This document shows, in pieces, positions 10,027-21,114 of a DNA stretch of 64,000 nt (the stretch's first letter is position 1; the number at the start of each line of letters is the position of its first letter). Source of the stretch: Nectonema munidae. Its lineage: Eukaryota > Nematomorpha > Nectonematoida > Nectonematidae. The notes under the pieces are model-generated. The model was not told the origin of the DNA, did no database searches, and worked only from the letters and a program-made list of their open reading frames with translations. A program made the translations under genes and the position numbers. The DNA lies in the NCBI GenBank assembly GCA_030549495.1, contig JAUIRK010000049.1, positions 176,001-240,000 of the forward strand, read 5' to 3'.

Positions 10027-10744
10027 TAAGGAAAAAATGTGGATTCAACTAAAAAGTCAAGCCTCATCTTATGTGTTCAAAGCTTTATGACATTGGTATG
10101 TATGTTTATATTAAAGCATATTTTGTTAGCGAGTTTTGTTGTCTTTATTAAATCTTACTCGGCTATTGATAATGGTGAAACAGCAATAGCTGGAGCTATA
10201 AATAATTTTGTCAAATTTAACAATTTTTTAAAATTGCTTTGTTTAGCAATTTAATTAAAGTCGATGTTTGACATTGAAACAGAAAAAACCAAAAGTTTAA
10301 AGTGAATAATTCATAAAGTTTCATTGTATTGGAATGGTTTTATTGAAATAATTAAAGAATATGCTAATTTTTCAAAATTATTTAAAAAAATTAGAGTTTT
10401 CTTGTCGCCAATGATGCCTACCGTTCATGCAATCTTATTGGTTGTTATACTTTTTCTTTATAATAAATCATGGATGATACTCATATTACAATACTATATG
10501 ATTTTTATGTTTCATTGAAATGTATTTATAAATTTTTTAGGTATTGGATAAATTAAATATAAAAAGTGTTTTATTTTTTGTTCAATAGTCATATTATTCC
10601 AAACCTTAGTCAGAACTTTTCATTATATGTAAGAAATATATTGATGAGAAAATTAAATATGTAAAATGCAACTATAGGCTATTTTTATTTTAATTTTGAA
10701 AAACACGAAATAAATTTAAAAAATATTAAATTTTTACTCCAAAA
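10027..10744. other. AT-rich intergenic DNA
   Basis: Short frames occur but none shows a recognisable domain or composition. I regard this stretch as non-coding. Confidence 0.35.
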
Positions 10745-11515
10745 TTATTTTTCCTTTTTCTGATCGCGAAATAAATCTTTTAGTTCTTCTTCATTATTTG
10801 CTTCACGTCTCTTAAGTTTACCTTTCCAAATTGAGAAAACATTTCAATAGGATCTAATAATGCAGAGTACGGAGGAAGATAAAATATGTTGATACTTTCA
10901 ATAATAACGGAGTCCTTTTTAAAATGATGAATTCTTTCATTCTCAAGTACAAAAATTGGGTTCATTATGTTTTTATTAGCACAAACAAAATTTTTTGAAA
11001 ACTTCTCACTGTTGTATCACAAATTTTGTGATAAAACTTTCCATTTTTATTTATTCCTGCAATAAGCGAAATGTTTCTGCTTCTTGCATTAGAAATAGCA
11101 GCATAAAGGCGAAGAAATTATTTTAGCACGCCCTTTCCTTGGTCTGGATGAAACGGAAAAACCAACTTAGTCAATAAAAACATCCAAGTTTCAACTTCCA
11201 AATTTTGTAGCGTTTTTTTTTCTTTTTTCGATTGTTATTTAACGATGTCTTCTTTCAAGTACAAGAACAACATTTTTGACTGTATAATGAAAAGTTCTAA
11301 AAGGCATCTATGAATAATGCTAGTGCTTAATTTTATTTGTCATTCATTCATTAATATTTCTTGAAGCTTTGAAAGAGTAAGCAATTTATCTTCTTCTTTG
11401 AGTTTAGGCCTGTCATCACCTCCACCATTCTTGTTATTTATACATCCTATTTTTTCCCATCGAGAAATAATTTTGAGACAGTTGATTGATGCAGTGCAAC
11501 GCTTCTAGAGATAAA
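10745..11515 (-). pseudogene. Tc1/mariner (IS630-type DDE) transposase remnant
   Basis: Read on the minus strand from 11,515 downward, a helix-turn-helix part comes first (REIISRWEKIGCINNKN, then GGGDDRPKLKEEDKLLTLSK), then a DDE catalytic part. Catalytic blocks seen are VGFSVSSRPRKGRA, AAISNARSRNISLIAGINK, PIFVLENERIHHF (normally DNARIH, so the second Asp is now Glu) and INIFYLPPYSALLDPIEMF, the YLPPYSPxLNPIE signature with its catalytic Glu. The blocks lie in different frames with several stops, so the copy is dead. Inverted ends were not located. The family is the IS630-like DDE_3 group common in invertebrates. Confidence 0.75.
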
Positions 11516-12904
11516 ATTGTAATGTATTATTATCCATCTTTTTGAAAAATTCATTAAAAATGATGATAGGATTAAAAACTAAGTAATTACAAATAAAAGA
11601 AAAACTGTCAAAGAACATAATAAAATCACTTATTATTGCAAACATATGACAACTGATTACAAAGATATGACTATTGATTACAAAGGCATTACTAATGGTC
11701 GTTAGAGTTGACAAATGATTGCAAATACAAGGATAATTATTGCAATTTGAACCAAAAACCCTATTTTGTTAGTCTTGAACAAAAAGCCTTTAGTGTATTT
11801 GTCCTATGTTTTATGTTATATTTCATGTGTTGTTTGATTAAATAAATCTTTTCTTCTTGCTATAAAATTAGATAAACGTTGGAAAAGATTATTGAAAAGT
11901 TTACATATTGCAAAGTAAAAAAGTATGCTCTTAGTGATATCATAGTTTTTATGTTTTAATAGAGTGGTGTTTGGTGAAACTTAAATACATAAATCGTATA
12001 ACCTTATCAATTGGAATATGTTAACTCTGATACCCGCTTGAATTTGATAAATTATTTACAAATCCAAGGTTCGATAATAAAACCAAAATCGAAATCATAC
12101 CAAGCATAAATACTTATGACAATTTCTAACCATATTTTTTTTTACAAAAAAGTTTTCGTAACGTACATATGCCACCACTGGTTAAATCGAAAAAAAATCA
12201 AACGAGAATCAAAAGAAATATTTAAAATTTGACTATTCAAATGATCAGAAAAAACTGATGCTAGACAACATAAAACTTTTTTTTTCAATTTTGATTAAAT
12301 TCTTGGAATATTTTACATATTCATAAAAGTTGCCAAACTGCATAGAAATATTGTACCTGTCTCTTTTTAAACTTATCTTGGCAATTGTTTCCTTAAAACA
12401 TTGTATTTTTTTGGAGATTAAATTTTTTTGGTATAGAGAGTTGTAAACTATATAAATAATACTTCTATAAAATTAATTATTGAAGCATTTATTCATAAAC
12501 AATTCTTTTTTCTCAATCTTAGCTGCAAACATTTCTATTTAATTTCTCTACTAAGCTATTTATTATGAGAAGCATAGATATATAATTATTGGGTCTTTTA
12601 ACTCAAAAATGCTGAATCAATGAATTCATTTTTATACAAGTTATATAAAAATAGTTCGTGAAAAGATTTGATGAAGGTGTTAATGTTAGGATAGTGAAAG
12701 AGAAAAACAAAATAAGCAATTAAGTGCTAAAACTTTGTGTCTGCCTTAATTTATTAGGGGAGGAGTGCGCAAAATAGCACTGTTCGGCCCTTGGGATGAA
12801 ATTAGGAGTGGTTGATCCCATTCACTCCTAGTTTTAAATGTAAAAAGATAATTATAACAATTATCATATCACTAATATCACATTAATTGATCTACACAAT
12901 ATGA
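11516..12904. other. AT-rich intergenic DNA
   Basis: No gene, RNA or bounded repeat that I can support. Confidence 0.35.
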
Positions 12905-12990
12905 AGCTTGAATGATAGGTTGGCCGCATATGAGCAGCGGGTTGGACTTCCCTGTCCTAAAGTATTGAGTCTAAGTCTATGGATATGGAG
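12905..12990 (+). mobile_element. Possible second tRNA-like SINE remnant
   Basis: The stretch GGTTGGCCGCATATGAGCAG and the following GGGTTGGACTTCCCTGTCC resemble a tRNA-type head (A box near TGGCCGCATATGAG), with a weak B box (GTATTGAGTCTAAG) downstream. No flanking duplication was found. Confidence 0.3.
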
Positions 12991-13243
12991 GTTTTTTAAA
13001 GGGATAGCATTAGGTTTTCGAGTCAGTATATAATTAAATTTAGGAATTATTATAAAATGTTAAAAATAAGTACTTAGAGTCAGAGTCGTATAATTTCCTT
13101 CCTATTTACTCTCAACATAAATCATAAAGCATCAATCCAAAATTTTGTCTAGAAATTAGTTTTTTAATTTTTTTCCAAAAAAATCTGAAGATTATACAAT
13201 GCTAATCTGGATTTGGGTAAATTGATGTGTAATATGGAAAAGT
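12991..13243. other. AT-rich spacer
   Basis: Nothing recognisable. Confidence 0.3.
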
Positions 13244-14045
13244 TCATTGGTTGGAAATAAAATTACTCAGCATATTGAGATGAAAATGTTTAGAAGATTC
13301 AATGCGCTTCAGAAGGGTAAGGCATTGTTCATATGTATAACTGTGCTTCCTTCCAAAATTGACACCCATGTTTATCACTTCCTTACAATCATTGCTACCA
13401 TGGTCTAACTTCGAACATTTTAAATATGGAGGGTTTTTGGATTGACAAAGCTTATCATAATGGCCTAGTTTTCCACAAGTATGGCATAATTTCTGCGTTT
13501 TAATAGAGAGTTGAATTGGAAGGCAATTGAAGCCCCAAAATATTGAAGAGAAATTAGAGAGAAAAGAAGCAACTTCTTGGGTATTTGGTTCAAACAAAAC
13601 ATATTGAAAAAACTTATTTTTTGAAGGAATCATCCTCACGATACCCAAACCACCAAAACTTGTAATATTAAAATTTAAAAACTTAAGTAATTGCATAATT
13701 TCATCCTTATTCATTTCAGAATGAACTCGATTAATTATAAATCTAGGTTTAAATGTAGAATGCTCTTGAATTTCAAAACTATCTTTAAGAAGGAATTTGA
13801 CTTGCTCTTTTTGATGGTTGTGTTTTAAATCAATAATTGCGCTTGCGGAGTTATTTATTTTGATATTTCAACTGAAATTTTATTTTTGCATCGGTCGATT
13901 TGGTTGAGAATTTGTTTTTTCATAAGACTTGATTGGGCACGCGTTGGTTTATCTTTAAAAAACCTAAACTCTAACAGCATTAGAGGGTTTAAAATTTTTA
14001 GGTTGTGATGTTGGAAGGGATAAGACTTGCGCATATCTTTTAGGC
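13244..14045 (-). pseudogene. LINE ORF1 (gag-like, zinc-knuckle) fragment
   Basis: On the minus strand the ORF1 product runs from about 14,045 to a stop at 13,244, with a frameshift near 13,860. An RRM-like region contains FKPRFIINRVHSEMNKDE, then GGLGIVRMIPSKN and FQYVLFEPNTQEVASFL. It is followed by CCHC knuckles: C-x2-C-x4-H-x4-C in LCHTCGKLGHYDKLC, then a degenerate second one (CSKLDHGSNDC). This layout suits nucleic-acid-binding ORF1 of Jockey/I-type LINEs. It probably belongs with the RNase-H-bearing LINE fragments at 15.2 and 16.9 kb, though it lies downstream of the first in minus-strand order and so comes from a separate insertion. Confidence 0.7.
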
Positions 14046-14094
14046 ATGGTGGAAGTCTTTTCTAATAGTTTTTATTAAGCACTTATAGTTTAGC

Positions 14095-15040
14095 GCATTA
14101 ATTTAATTCCTTCAATAATCATGGCTACTTTTCTAAAATTTTGATTGATCAGAAATATATCTAATAAAATATTCCTTCAAATTTTACATAAAATATATCT
14201 TTTTATACTAAATTGGCCATGCTGATTTCATTTCTGGACTTATTTTTTACATTTAGGATGTGAAAATACCTATAAGTGTTAATGAAATTTGCTGTTGATT
14301 TATAAAAATTGTTCCCAAAAACATTCCTTCAAATTTTACATCAAATATATGTTTTATACTAAATCGATCATACTGGTTTCATTTCTGGACTGATTTTTTA
14401 CTTTAGTATGTGAAAATACCTATAAGTGTTAATCAAATTTGCGGTTTATTTCTAAAAATTGTCTCCAAAAATATTGCTTCAAATTCTACATAAAATATAT
14501 GTTTTTATACCAAATCGATCATACTGTTTCATTTCTGAACTCAGTTCAATTTTTTGATAGGGTTGATTGATTTTCATTAAAAAAAAAATGAATATCATCA
14601 CTGAATTCAGCATACTTGAAAATGGGTATATATGTGTAAAAAATTATATATAATTATAATAAAAACATTTTTTTGAGATGAGATCTCATATGTAAATCAA
14701 TTTTTTTTGACAGGTTTGATTGATTTTCATAAAAAATTAATATCAACACTGAATTCACAATACTTGAAACTGGGTATATATGTGTAAAAAACTTTATATA
14801 ATTATTTCAATAAAAATTTCTTTTTGAGATGAGCTGTCAAATATAAATCAAATTTTTGACAGGTTTGATTGATTTTGGTAAAAAATAGACATAACCACTT
14901 AATTTAGCATAGTTAAAATATATATGTAACATTAAAAATATTTATAAAAATTTATTAATATCTGATAAATCTAACCCTAGCCCCCCTCCTCCCTACAAGC
15001 ACGTGAGCGACAAAATTTAGCCCAGCACTAATAGGGTTAA
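14095..15040. mobile_element. Large TTAA element, copy D (middle deleted)
   Basis: This is a partial copy of the family described at 38,003. Array-A units (about 14,110-14,545, with CAAATTTTACATAAAATAT and GGTTTCATTTCTGGACT) run directly into array-B units (about 14,545-14,935, with CTGAATTCAGCATACTTGAA), so the central 1 kb is missing. The right end is intact: CCCAGCACTAATAGGG at 15,021-15,036, followed by TTAA (15,037-15,040). The left terminal region is lost. Confidence 0.7.
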
Positions 15041-15239
15041 CAAGCTATTCAGGTCGATTAAGGGAAGAATCGATTTTTATAAATGGAAACAAATAAGAAA
15101 AAGCAAAATAAAATATTACTTAAAAAAAGTTTAGAAAGAAAGATTTATTCATACAATTATAAAGAAAAAAAGAACAGTTCGTGACATCAGTAAGACAAAA
15201 AAAAGTTTAGAAGCTTAAACTTTCTAATAATTAAAATAA
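15041..15239. other. Spacer
   Basis: AT-rich DNA between the TTAA element and the LINE end. Nothing seen. Confidence 0.3.
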
Positions 15240-16310
15240 TCCATTATTGTTGTGGACCATCTTTATGGACACTAATTCACTTATGGTCGATTGATCACTA
15301 ATAGAGTGTGAGTGAGGGAAATCTCTAAGCACTTTCCAGCGTTGGCTGATATGCTTGCTGTATTGCTATGATTTGGATGGCTTTGCTTGGTTGTTTCTAT
15401 GTGACGGAAATCGAATTAGTTGTTAAGTTCTAAAGGAGCAAAATAAAAGGAAGGAAATGTAGAAGTGTTGTATTAAAGGGGTGATATATGAGATTAGGAG
15501 TTGGGTGATGGAGGGAAAAGATTTTAGTGTGCTTTAAGAATTGGTTCTATTGTGTTTATCAGGATTGAGAGTTTTTGGAGAATTGAAGGGTGATATAGAA
15601 AGTCATAAATGGAGTTGGGGATACCATGGAAATATAAGTGGCAGAATTTGAGTAGTTTGATTCGTTAGTTTTGAAAGATGGGGCATAGAAGGATGATGTG
15701 TATTGGTGTTTCTATTTCTGTGCAACCAAAACGGCAAAGTGGATTGTTGTGTAGTTTGAATTTGTAAAAATAAGCATAGGTTGGGCAATGAAAAGAGAAC
15801 CATCTAATTGTGTTGCGTGCGAGAAAAATGGTTTTATTATTAATCGCAAAATTGATTAGAGGAGGAGAAATGTTGAGGGATGACCAATTGTTAAGGATGG
15901 ATGTTTGTGTTGAAGATTTGATGCAGGTAGAGGGTACAATGGTTAAGATTGTGTTCGATGTTAATGTTTTGGATAATTGATCTACTATGTTGTTTTCGGT
16001 GCATGTAGAATGTCCGAAAGACCAGGTGATGGTGATGTTGAAATGTTGAGCGAGTTTGGTGGCTATGCTATGACATGACAGCCGAATTTTATGATTGAGA
16101 TTGAGATCTAATATAGAAAAATAATTAGAACAATTGATTGAAGCTGTTGAGAAATATTTTTCTCTTATTTCTACGGATACCATTAATTTGAATGCATTTC
16201 ATTTTGAATTGGTGATAACGTAGAAGAATATAGAATATATATTTTAGCAAGCGTTTTCTGCTATGGCAAAAATAATAACTAAACAAAGAAGTATATTTCT
16301 TTAACTTCAA
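15240..16310 (-). pseudogene. LINE ORF2 3' part with RNase H and Cys-rich tail
   Basis: Read on the minus strand, the 172-aa frame at 16,183-15,665 encodes the end of a LINE ORF2. An RNase H-like segment (LSCHSIATKLAQHFNITITW, then HSTCTENNIVDQLSK, comparable to the H.G..GNE.AD.LAK block) is followed by a C-terminal tail. The tail carries LCRFGCTEIETPIHIILLCP, a C-x3-C-x7-H-x4-C pattern seen at the end of R1/I-type ORF2 proteins. The 3' UTR continues to about 15,240 and matches the 3' end of the plus-strand copy near 18,390-18,430 (GCAAGCATATCAGC, GCTGGAAAGT.CTTAGA). The 5' part, including reverse transcriptase, is missing. An N-terminal frame in another phase extends to 16,310. Confidence 0.7.
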
Positions 16311-16859
16311 GATGATATGGGAGTAGAACTATTAACAATTAGACATGATTTAAAAACTTGTGTTTTAATCATCAATCTCAAATTTTACATAAATTAAATC
16401 TTATAATTTTTGGATAAAAATTTTAGTGTAATAAAATTTTATTGTTGGGTGCCACAAAAATTTGACAGTTAAAAATATGCTGTAGCTAAATAAACGTTGG
16501 TACATGGTGCTCTAGCCACCGAAGCCTTCCTACTAAGATAGAGTACGAATAGAGGTTAGAAACAAGCGTGTACATACAAATAAGCAAAACACTGTAGTAA
16601 ATTTTAATGATATTTTAATCTAAATTAAAATAAACATTGTCTGAATTTATTATAAGGAATCTAATCGCAGTTTTAGATTATGAAGAGAAATGGGGGTTAC
16701 TTTCACATAAACTGGATATTTAATACACAAAATACCCATAAGACACTACATATAATATATAATATTGCTTCCAATTGTTTCTAGAAGAATTTGAGGACAA
16801 ATTTTGATTATTGTTTATCTTTAATACTTTATTTAGAACCTTATCTATTTACATTACCT
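16311..16859. other. AT-rich intergenic DNA
   Basis: No supported feature. Confidence 0.3.
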
Positions 16860-18470
16860 TTACAGGAAACTAACATACATGTCCAACAAAAGGGCGGGCT
16901 CTGAATCCCACTACCCGAACGAAACGACTGAAACTTCGAATAACCTATTTAATGATTTTATTGCTAAAACCTCTCTCTCTCCAAGTGACTAAACTTTGTT
17001 CAATTAACTTAAATACAATATAGCTTTACATTACATTGAAACTTTTGAAAGTCTCATATTTAAACCAACTATATTACAACAATAATATACTAGTGTTAGT
17101 ACTAAATCCTTACCAAAATCGTCCTCCTAACAGCAAACACCGCAAGCCCCAACATGCACACCCAACAGAAAAAGTGTTAACACCCCCTCGATCAAAAAAC
17201 ATCTAGAGCCTAACCTTAGTTTAAAAATCTCACTACCCAATAATATCAAATGTCAAAAAGAAAAGACCATTCTACATTCACCGCCAACAAGTTATCAAAG
17301 GTCTTGAAACTAAAAGTAATTCCCTCTCTTTCACTAAAACCAGATCCTCACATACAGGTACTATCTACTTTCAATTTAAAAATACACAACAAAAAGCGTC
17401 AGCTAAATCCTCTCTCTTAAAAAACGGCTTCAACGTTTGTGACATACCCACTCCTATACCCAAATTTATACTAAGAGGAATACCTAAAGACATTAATATT
17501 GATGAGCTTACAGCCACATTAGAAGAACAAAATGAAAACCTCAAAAGTATGGGGAAATTAGTAAAGTTTCCAACAAACAACACTAAAACAAAGTTTGAAC
17601 CCCTTTTTTCTTACTTCACTTTTCCCATCCGATTCACTAGTAAACGACAATATTCACAATTCCATCATAAGACTGAAAACTCAATCATATTTACGTAATC
17701 AACACCTTCGATTTTCCACGAATCACCATTACAGAACTCAACAACGCGATAAACTGCTTTAAACCCAAACCACTATGTTCGATTACATTGCAAAATCAAG
17801 AATTTCCGATTCACAGTCCCTACCCCTATTTTCTCTACCCATCTCGGCATTTACAAACACAATAACAAATCTACAATACTACAGTGGCAACAATTTATTG
17901 ACTCAACCATCACGTCACTTCCGACATATACGCCATTATCACAACTCATTTCAAACACACACTTTCACCCACTTCGTCGAACATCATTCAGTTGCTCTCA
18001 TCCCATTGCCTTTGTAATGCATACTTTTTCAAATTTAAATTTAACCCAAACCCTTTCTGTCGTTTTAGCTGTCCTTTCATTGAAACACCTATACACATTC
18101 TTCTTTGTTGTCCAATATTTCATTCTCACAGACACCAACCCCTTGAAAAAAGCCATTCCTTTTTTAAAGATATTCCATCCTCTCTATATGATCTGCTACA
18201 ACACCCAATACTCATCAAACATCTCTCTCTTCTCCTAACCACAATCGAACCAATACTCTCTGCAAACCAAACACTCAATCCTCCCTCAAATATATAGTCA
18301 CAATCTTTCAAGTTTTTCTTTTCTATTTCAGAAAGACCCACAAAGGAAAAAATTCTCACTTTGAAGACTAAATTCCAGCAGACTTGCAAGCATATCAGCT
18401 CCAGCTGGAAAGTACTTAGAAATCTCCCTACTAACCTACCTACCTACATATTAATAAATAAAAATGAATA
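16860..18470 (+). pseudogene. Internally deleted LINE: ORF1 joined to ORF2 tail
   Basis: This plus-strand copy belongs to the same LINE family as 15,240. An ORF1 start is suggested at 16,879 (MSNKRAGSESHYPNETTETS). Further ORF1 sequence follows in other frames, including an RRM-like part with PKFILRGIPKDINIDELTAT at about 17,460-17,520. After about 17,700 the sequence jumps to the end of ORF2, with RNase-H-distal text and the Cys-rich tail FCRFSCPFIETPIHILLCCP (about 18,040-18,110). The 3' UTR (18,300-18,470) matches the minus-strand copy. Endonuclease and reverse transcriptase are absent, so about 3 kb has been lost. Several frameshifts and stops are present. Confidence 0.65.
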
Positions 18471-19377
18471 TGCTTAATCATTTTTTAGGAAAAATTAAGA
18501 CATAATAAATGATTAATTAAGTATCAAAATTTTCCTATTTATTTTACATTTATTAAAATTATAATTTGTATTTGCATTTACCAACGTGCACTTCATTAAC
18601 ATTAATGTTTATTAAGTTTATTAAAAGAGAATATGCTGTTTAAGTTTCTTTTTTAGGCATATAGATTTTATAAAGAATAAAAGTGCAAATGGAAAAATTA
18701 TTATATGGTGAACATATTCGATTGCTACATTTTATTAATTAACTCATTAGTACACTACTCAACAAACAAAACAGTTAGAAAACTTAACAAAACGTACTAT
18801 TTAGTTATATTTGTTATACTTTTATCTATATAAATGCCTAACTTATCAAACGTCTAAGTTTTTTAGTTGTATCTTAATCAATATTTCATAAAATATTTAT
18901 AAAATTAATGCAAAGATCGTTGGTTGTTATATACTAGATCATCTAAAATCAAAATTTAGACATTTCAGCATAAGATAAAAATATAATTAGAAAATTTAGT
19001 CTTTTAACTGCAATGTAATTTCAAAAGTCATCATAATAAAATAGTTTAAGGCAAAATAATCTGAAAGGTGACTTTCAATTTGTTCCTAGAAAAAGGACAA
19101 GAGATATTTTTAAAATTAAATAAGATACAATAATTCTTAAAGAAATTCTTCAAGAATAAGATAGTAGGCTAAAAAGTAAGCTCTAAAATAAAAAAGATAT
19201 GATAGAATTTTTAAGCATTATTGTTTAGAAAATGTATATTTTTTGTTTGAATAGATATGGATTATGGTTTAAGTTTTTTTCATAAACCTATTTAATAAAC
19301 CTTAACATCGATCTATACCTATAATAACGAAATATAAATATTTCCTAAAATCTTACGTAACCAATTTATTATAGTAA
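18471..19377. other. AT-rich intergenic DNA
   Basis: No supported gene or bounded repeat. Confidence 0.35.
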
Positions 19378-19432
19378 GAGGCGTGAGAAAGGTTGCTTTG
19401 ATACTGGGTTTCGATAACTCAGGGTCTTCATG
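19378..19432 (+). mobile_element. SINE head fragment
   Basis: The stretch AGGCGTGAGAAAGGTTGCTT and the following GATACTGGGTTTCGATAACTCAG match the head of the SINE at 60,483. It ends abruptly where the hAT remnant begins. Confidence 0.6.
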
Positions 19433-20897
19433 AAGATTTACTTTTTTGCAAGCCATTGGAAGCACACGCTACAGGTGGGGCAATGTTTCAAAAAGTAGAC
19501 AAATTTTTTGAAGAAGTCGGATTAAAATGGGCTGACTGTGTTGGAGTTTGCACAGATGGTTCATCCGCAATGACAGGAAAGAATGTTGGCTTCCACAGTA
19601 AAGTCAGATCCGTTTGTAAAAAGGAAGTAACCTTCACTCATTGGATGATTCATCGGGAGGTGCTAGCAACAAAAAAAATTAGCGAAGAATTGTGTGAAGT
19701 GCTACAAGATTCAGTGAAAATAATACTCCCGTGATCTTAATACTCGACTCTTTACGAATTTTTGCAAAGAAATGGGCTCAGAATTTGAATCTTTGCTGCT
19801 CCACACGGATATTAGATGGCTTTCAAGAGGTCGAGCTTTAAGAACGCTACTGACATTAAAAAATGAAGTCATGTTATTTTTATCAAGTAATAACTCGGAT
19901 TTGGTAAGATACTTTTACAATGAAGACTGGGTTTCTAAACTTTGTTATTTATCAGATATTCTTGACAAACTTAATGAACTCAACATATCATTGCAAGGTG
20001 CAAACACAAATATTTTTAGATTAACTTCGAAAATTCAAGGTTTTATTAAAAAAACTAATGTTTGGTTGATTAATGTGAAAAGAAACACATTCGAAATGTT
20101 TCCATGTTTGGAAGAGTTCATAACCAAAAACGCACTAAGTTTTGAAAAAGTTAAACCCATCATAATCGCTCATTTAGTAAGTTTAGCTGAAAATTTCAAA
20201 AAGTATTTTCTCAAAGAATCAGACATGAGCCAATTTGCTTGGATTCAAAATCCATTTGATGTTAATGTCGAAAAAGTGAGTAAACTTACAGTAAAGGTTC
20301 AGGAAGAATTGGCAGAACTTTCTTCTGATTCTTCTTTAAAAATCACGTTCGCTAAAATGAGTCTCATATCGTTTTGTTCTGGTCTTGATTCAGAATATTC
20401 GAACTTATCTCAGCTTGCAATAAACACTCTTCTACCTTTTGCATCGACTTATTTATGCGAAAGTGCTTTTTCGGCATTAACTAACCTAAAAACAAAACAT
20501 CGAGCAAATTTGAAATGTATCGAAACCGTACTAAGACCAGCTTTGACAAAGTTAGAGCTTAGATTTGATCTTTTATGCAAAAAAATGCAATCGCATCAAT
20601 CTCATTGATTCAAATGAAATGATATAATCTTAATAATGATATATGATTTTAACTGCTATTATCTTTCATAACCCCTTATTTTTTCGTACATATGCTTATT
20701 TTTGTAAATTCTTTTATAAATAAATAAAAAAAGTAAAATATATATTCTTTCATGTTTAGCTTATGTTGATTTTTCGAAGGAATAAACTTTTTCACTCCAT
20801 TAACTTATTTTTTATTTATAAAAAATTTTGGTGGGTCACGAAAAAAAAATTTTTCCAAAAAGGGGTCGCGACAAAAAAAGTTTGAAGAGCATTGCTG
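19433..20897 (+). pseudogene. hAT transposase, 3' two-thirds (ZBED5/FAM200-like)
   Basis: Two overlapping-phase frames (19,456-19,734 and 19,772-20,608) together cover most of a hAT transposase. The first carries CVGVCTDGSSAMTGKNVGF, with the second catalytic Asp, and THWMIHREVLATKK. The second carries LLLHTDIRWLSRGRALRTL, the HTDIRWLSRG motif of ZBED5/FAM200-type proteins, and ends with the dimerisation region TYLCESAFSALTNLKTKHR. One frameshift with a small loss at about 19,720-19,740 separates them. The BED finger and first catalytic Asp are missing. The right terminus is recognisable: TTTGAAGAGCATTGCTG at 20,881-20,897, whose reverse CAGCAATGCTCTTCAAA is a hAT-type end. The left end is lost. 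Confidence 0.8.
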
Positions 20898-21114
20898 TAG
20901 ACTAAGTCGTAAGCCTATACCTACCTAAGTTTTTATTTTTATACTTTAAAATTAGTATAGGGAATAATATTATAAGAATTTTTTGAAATTATAAGAGTAA
21001 TATTTCCATGAATATAAAATTAATTTGATTTTTATTTTTTTTTAATTTTGCCAATTTATTTTTTTAATTTTATTTTGCGTTCTGTTTTTGTGCTCTTTTA
21101 ATTAAACATTCGAT

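Noticed and set aside
9734-10090. Proline-rich and glycine-rich frames over the G runs
   Set aside because: They are created by homopolymer G/C tracts in a hAT MITE.
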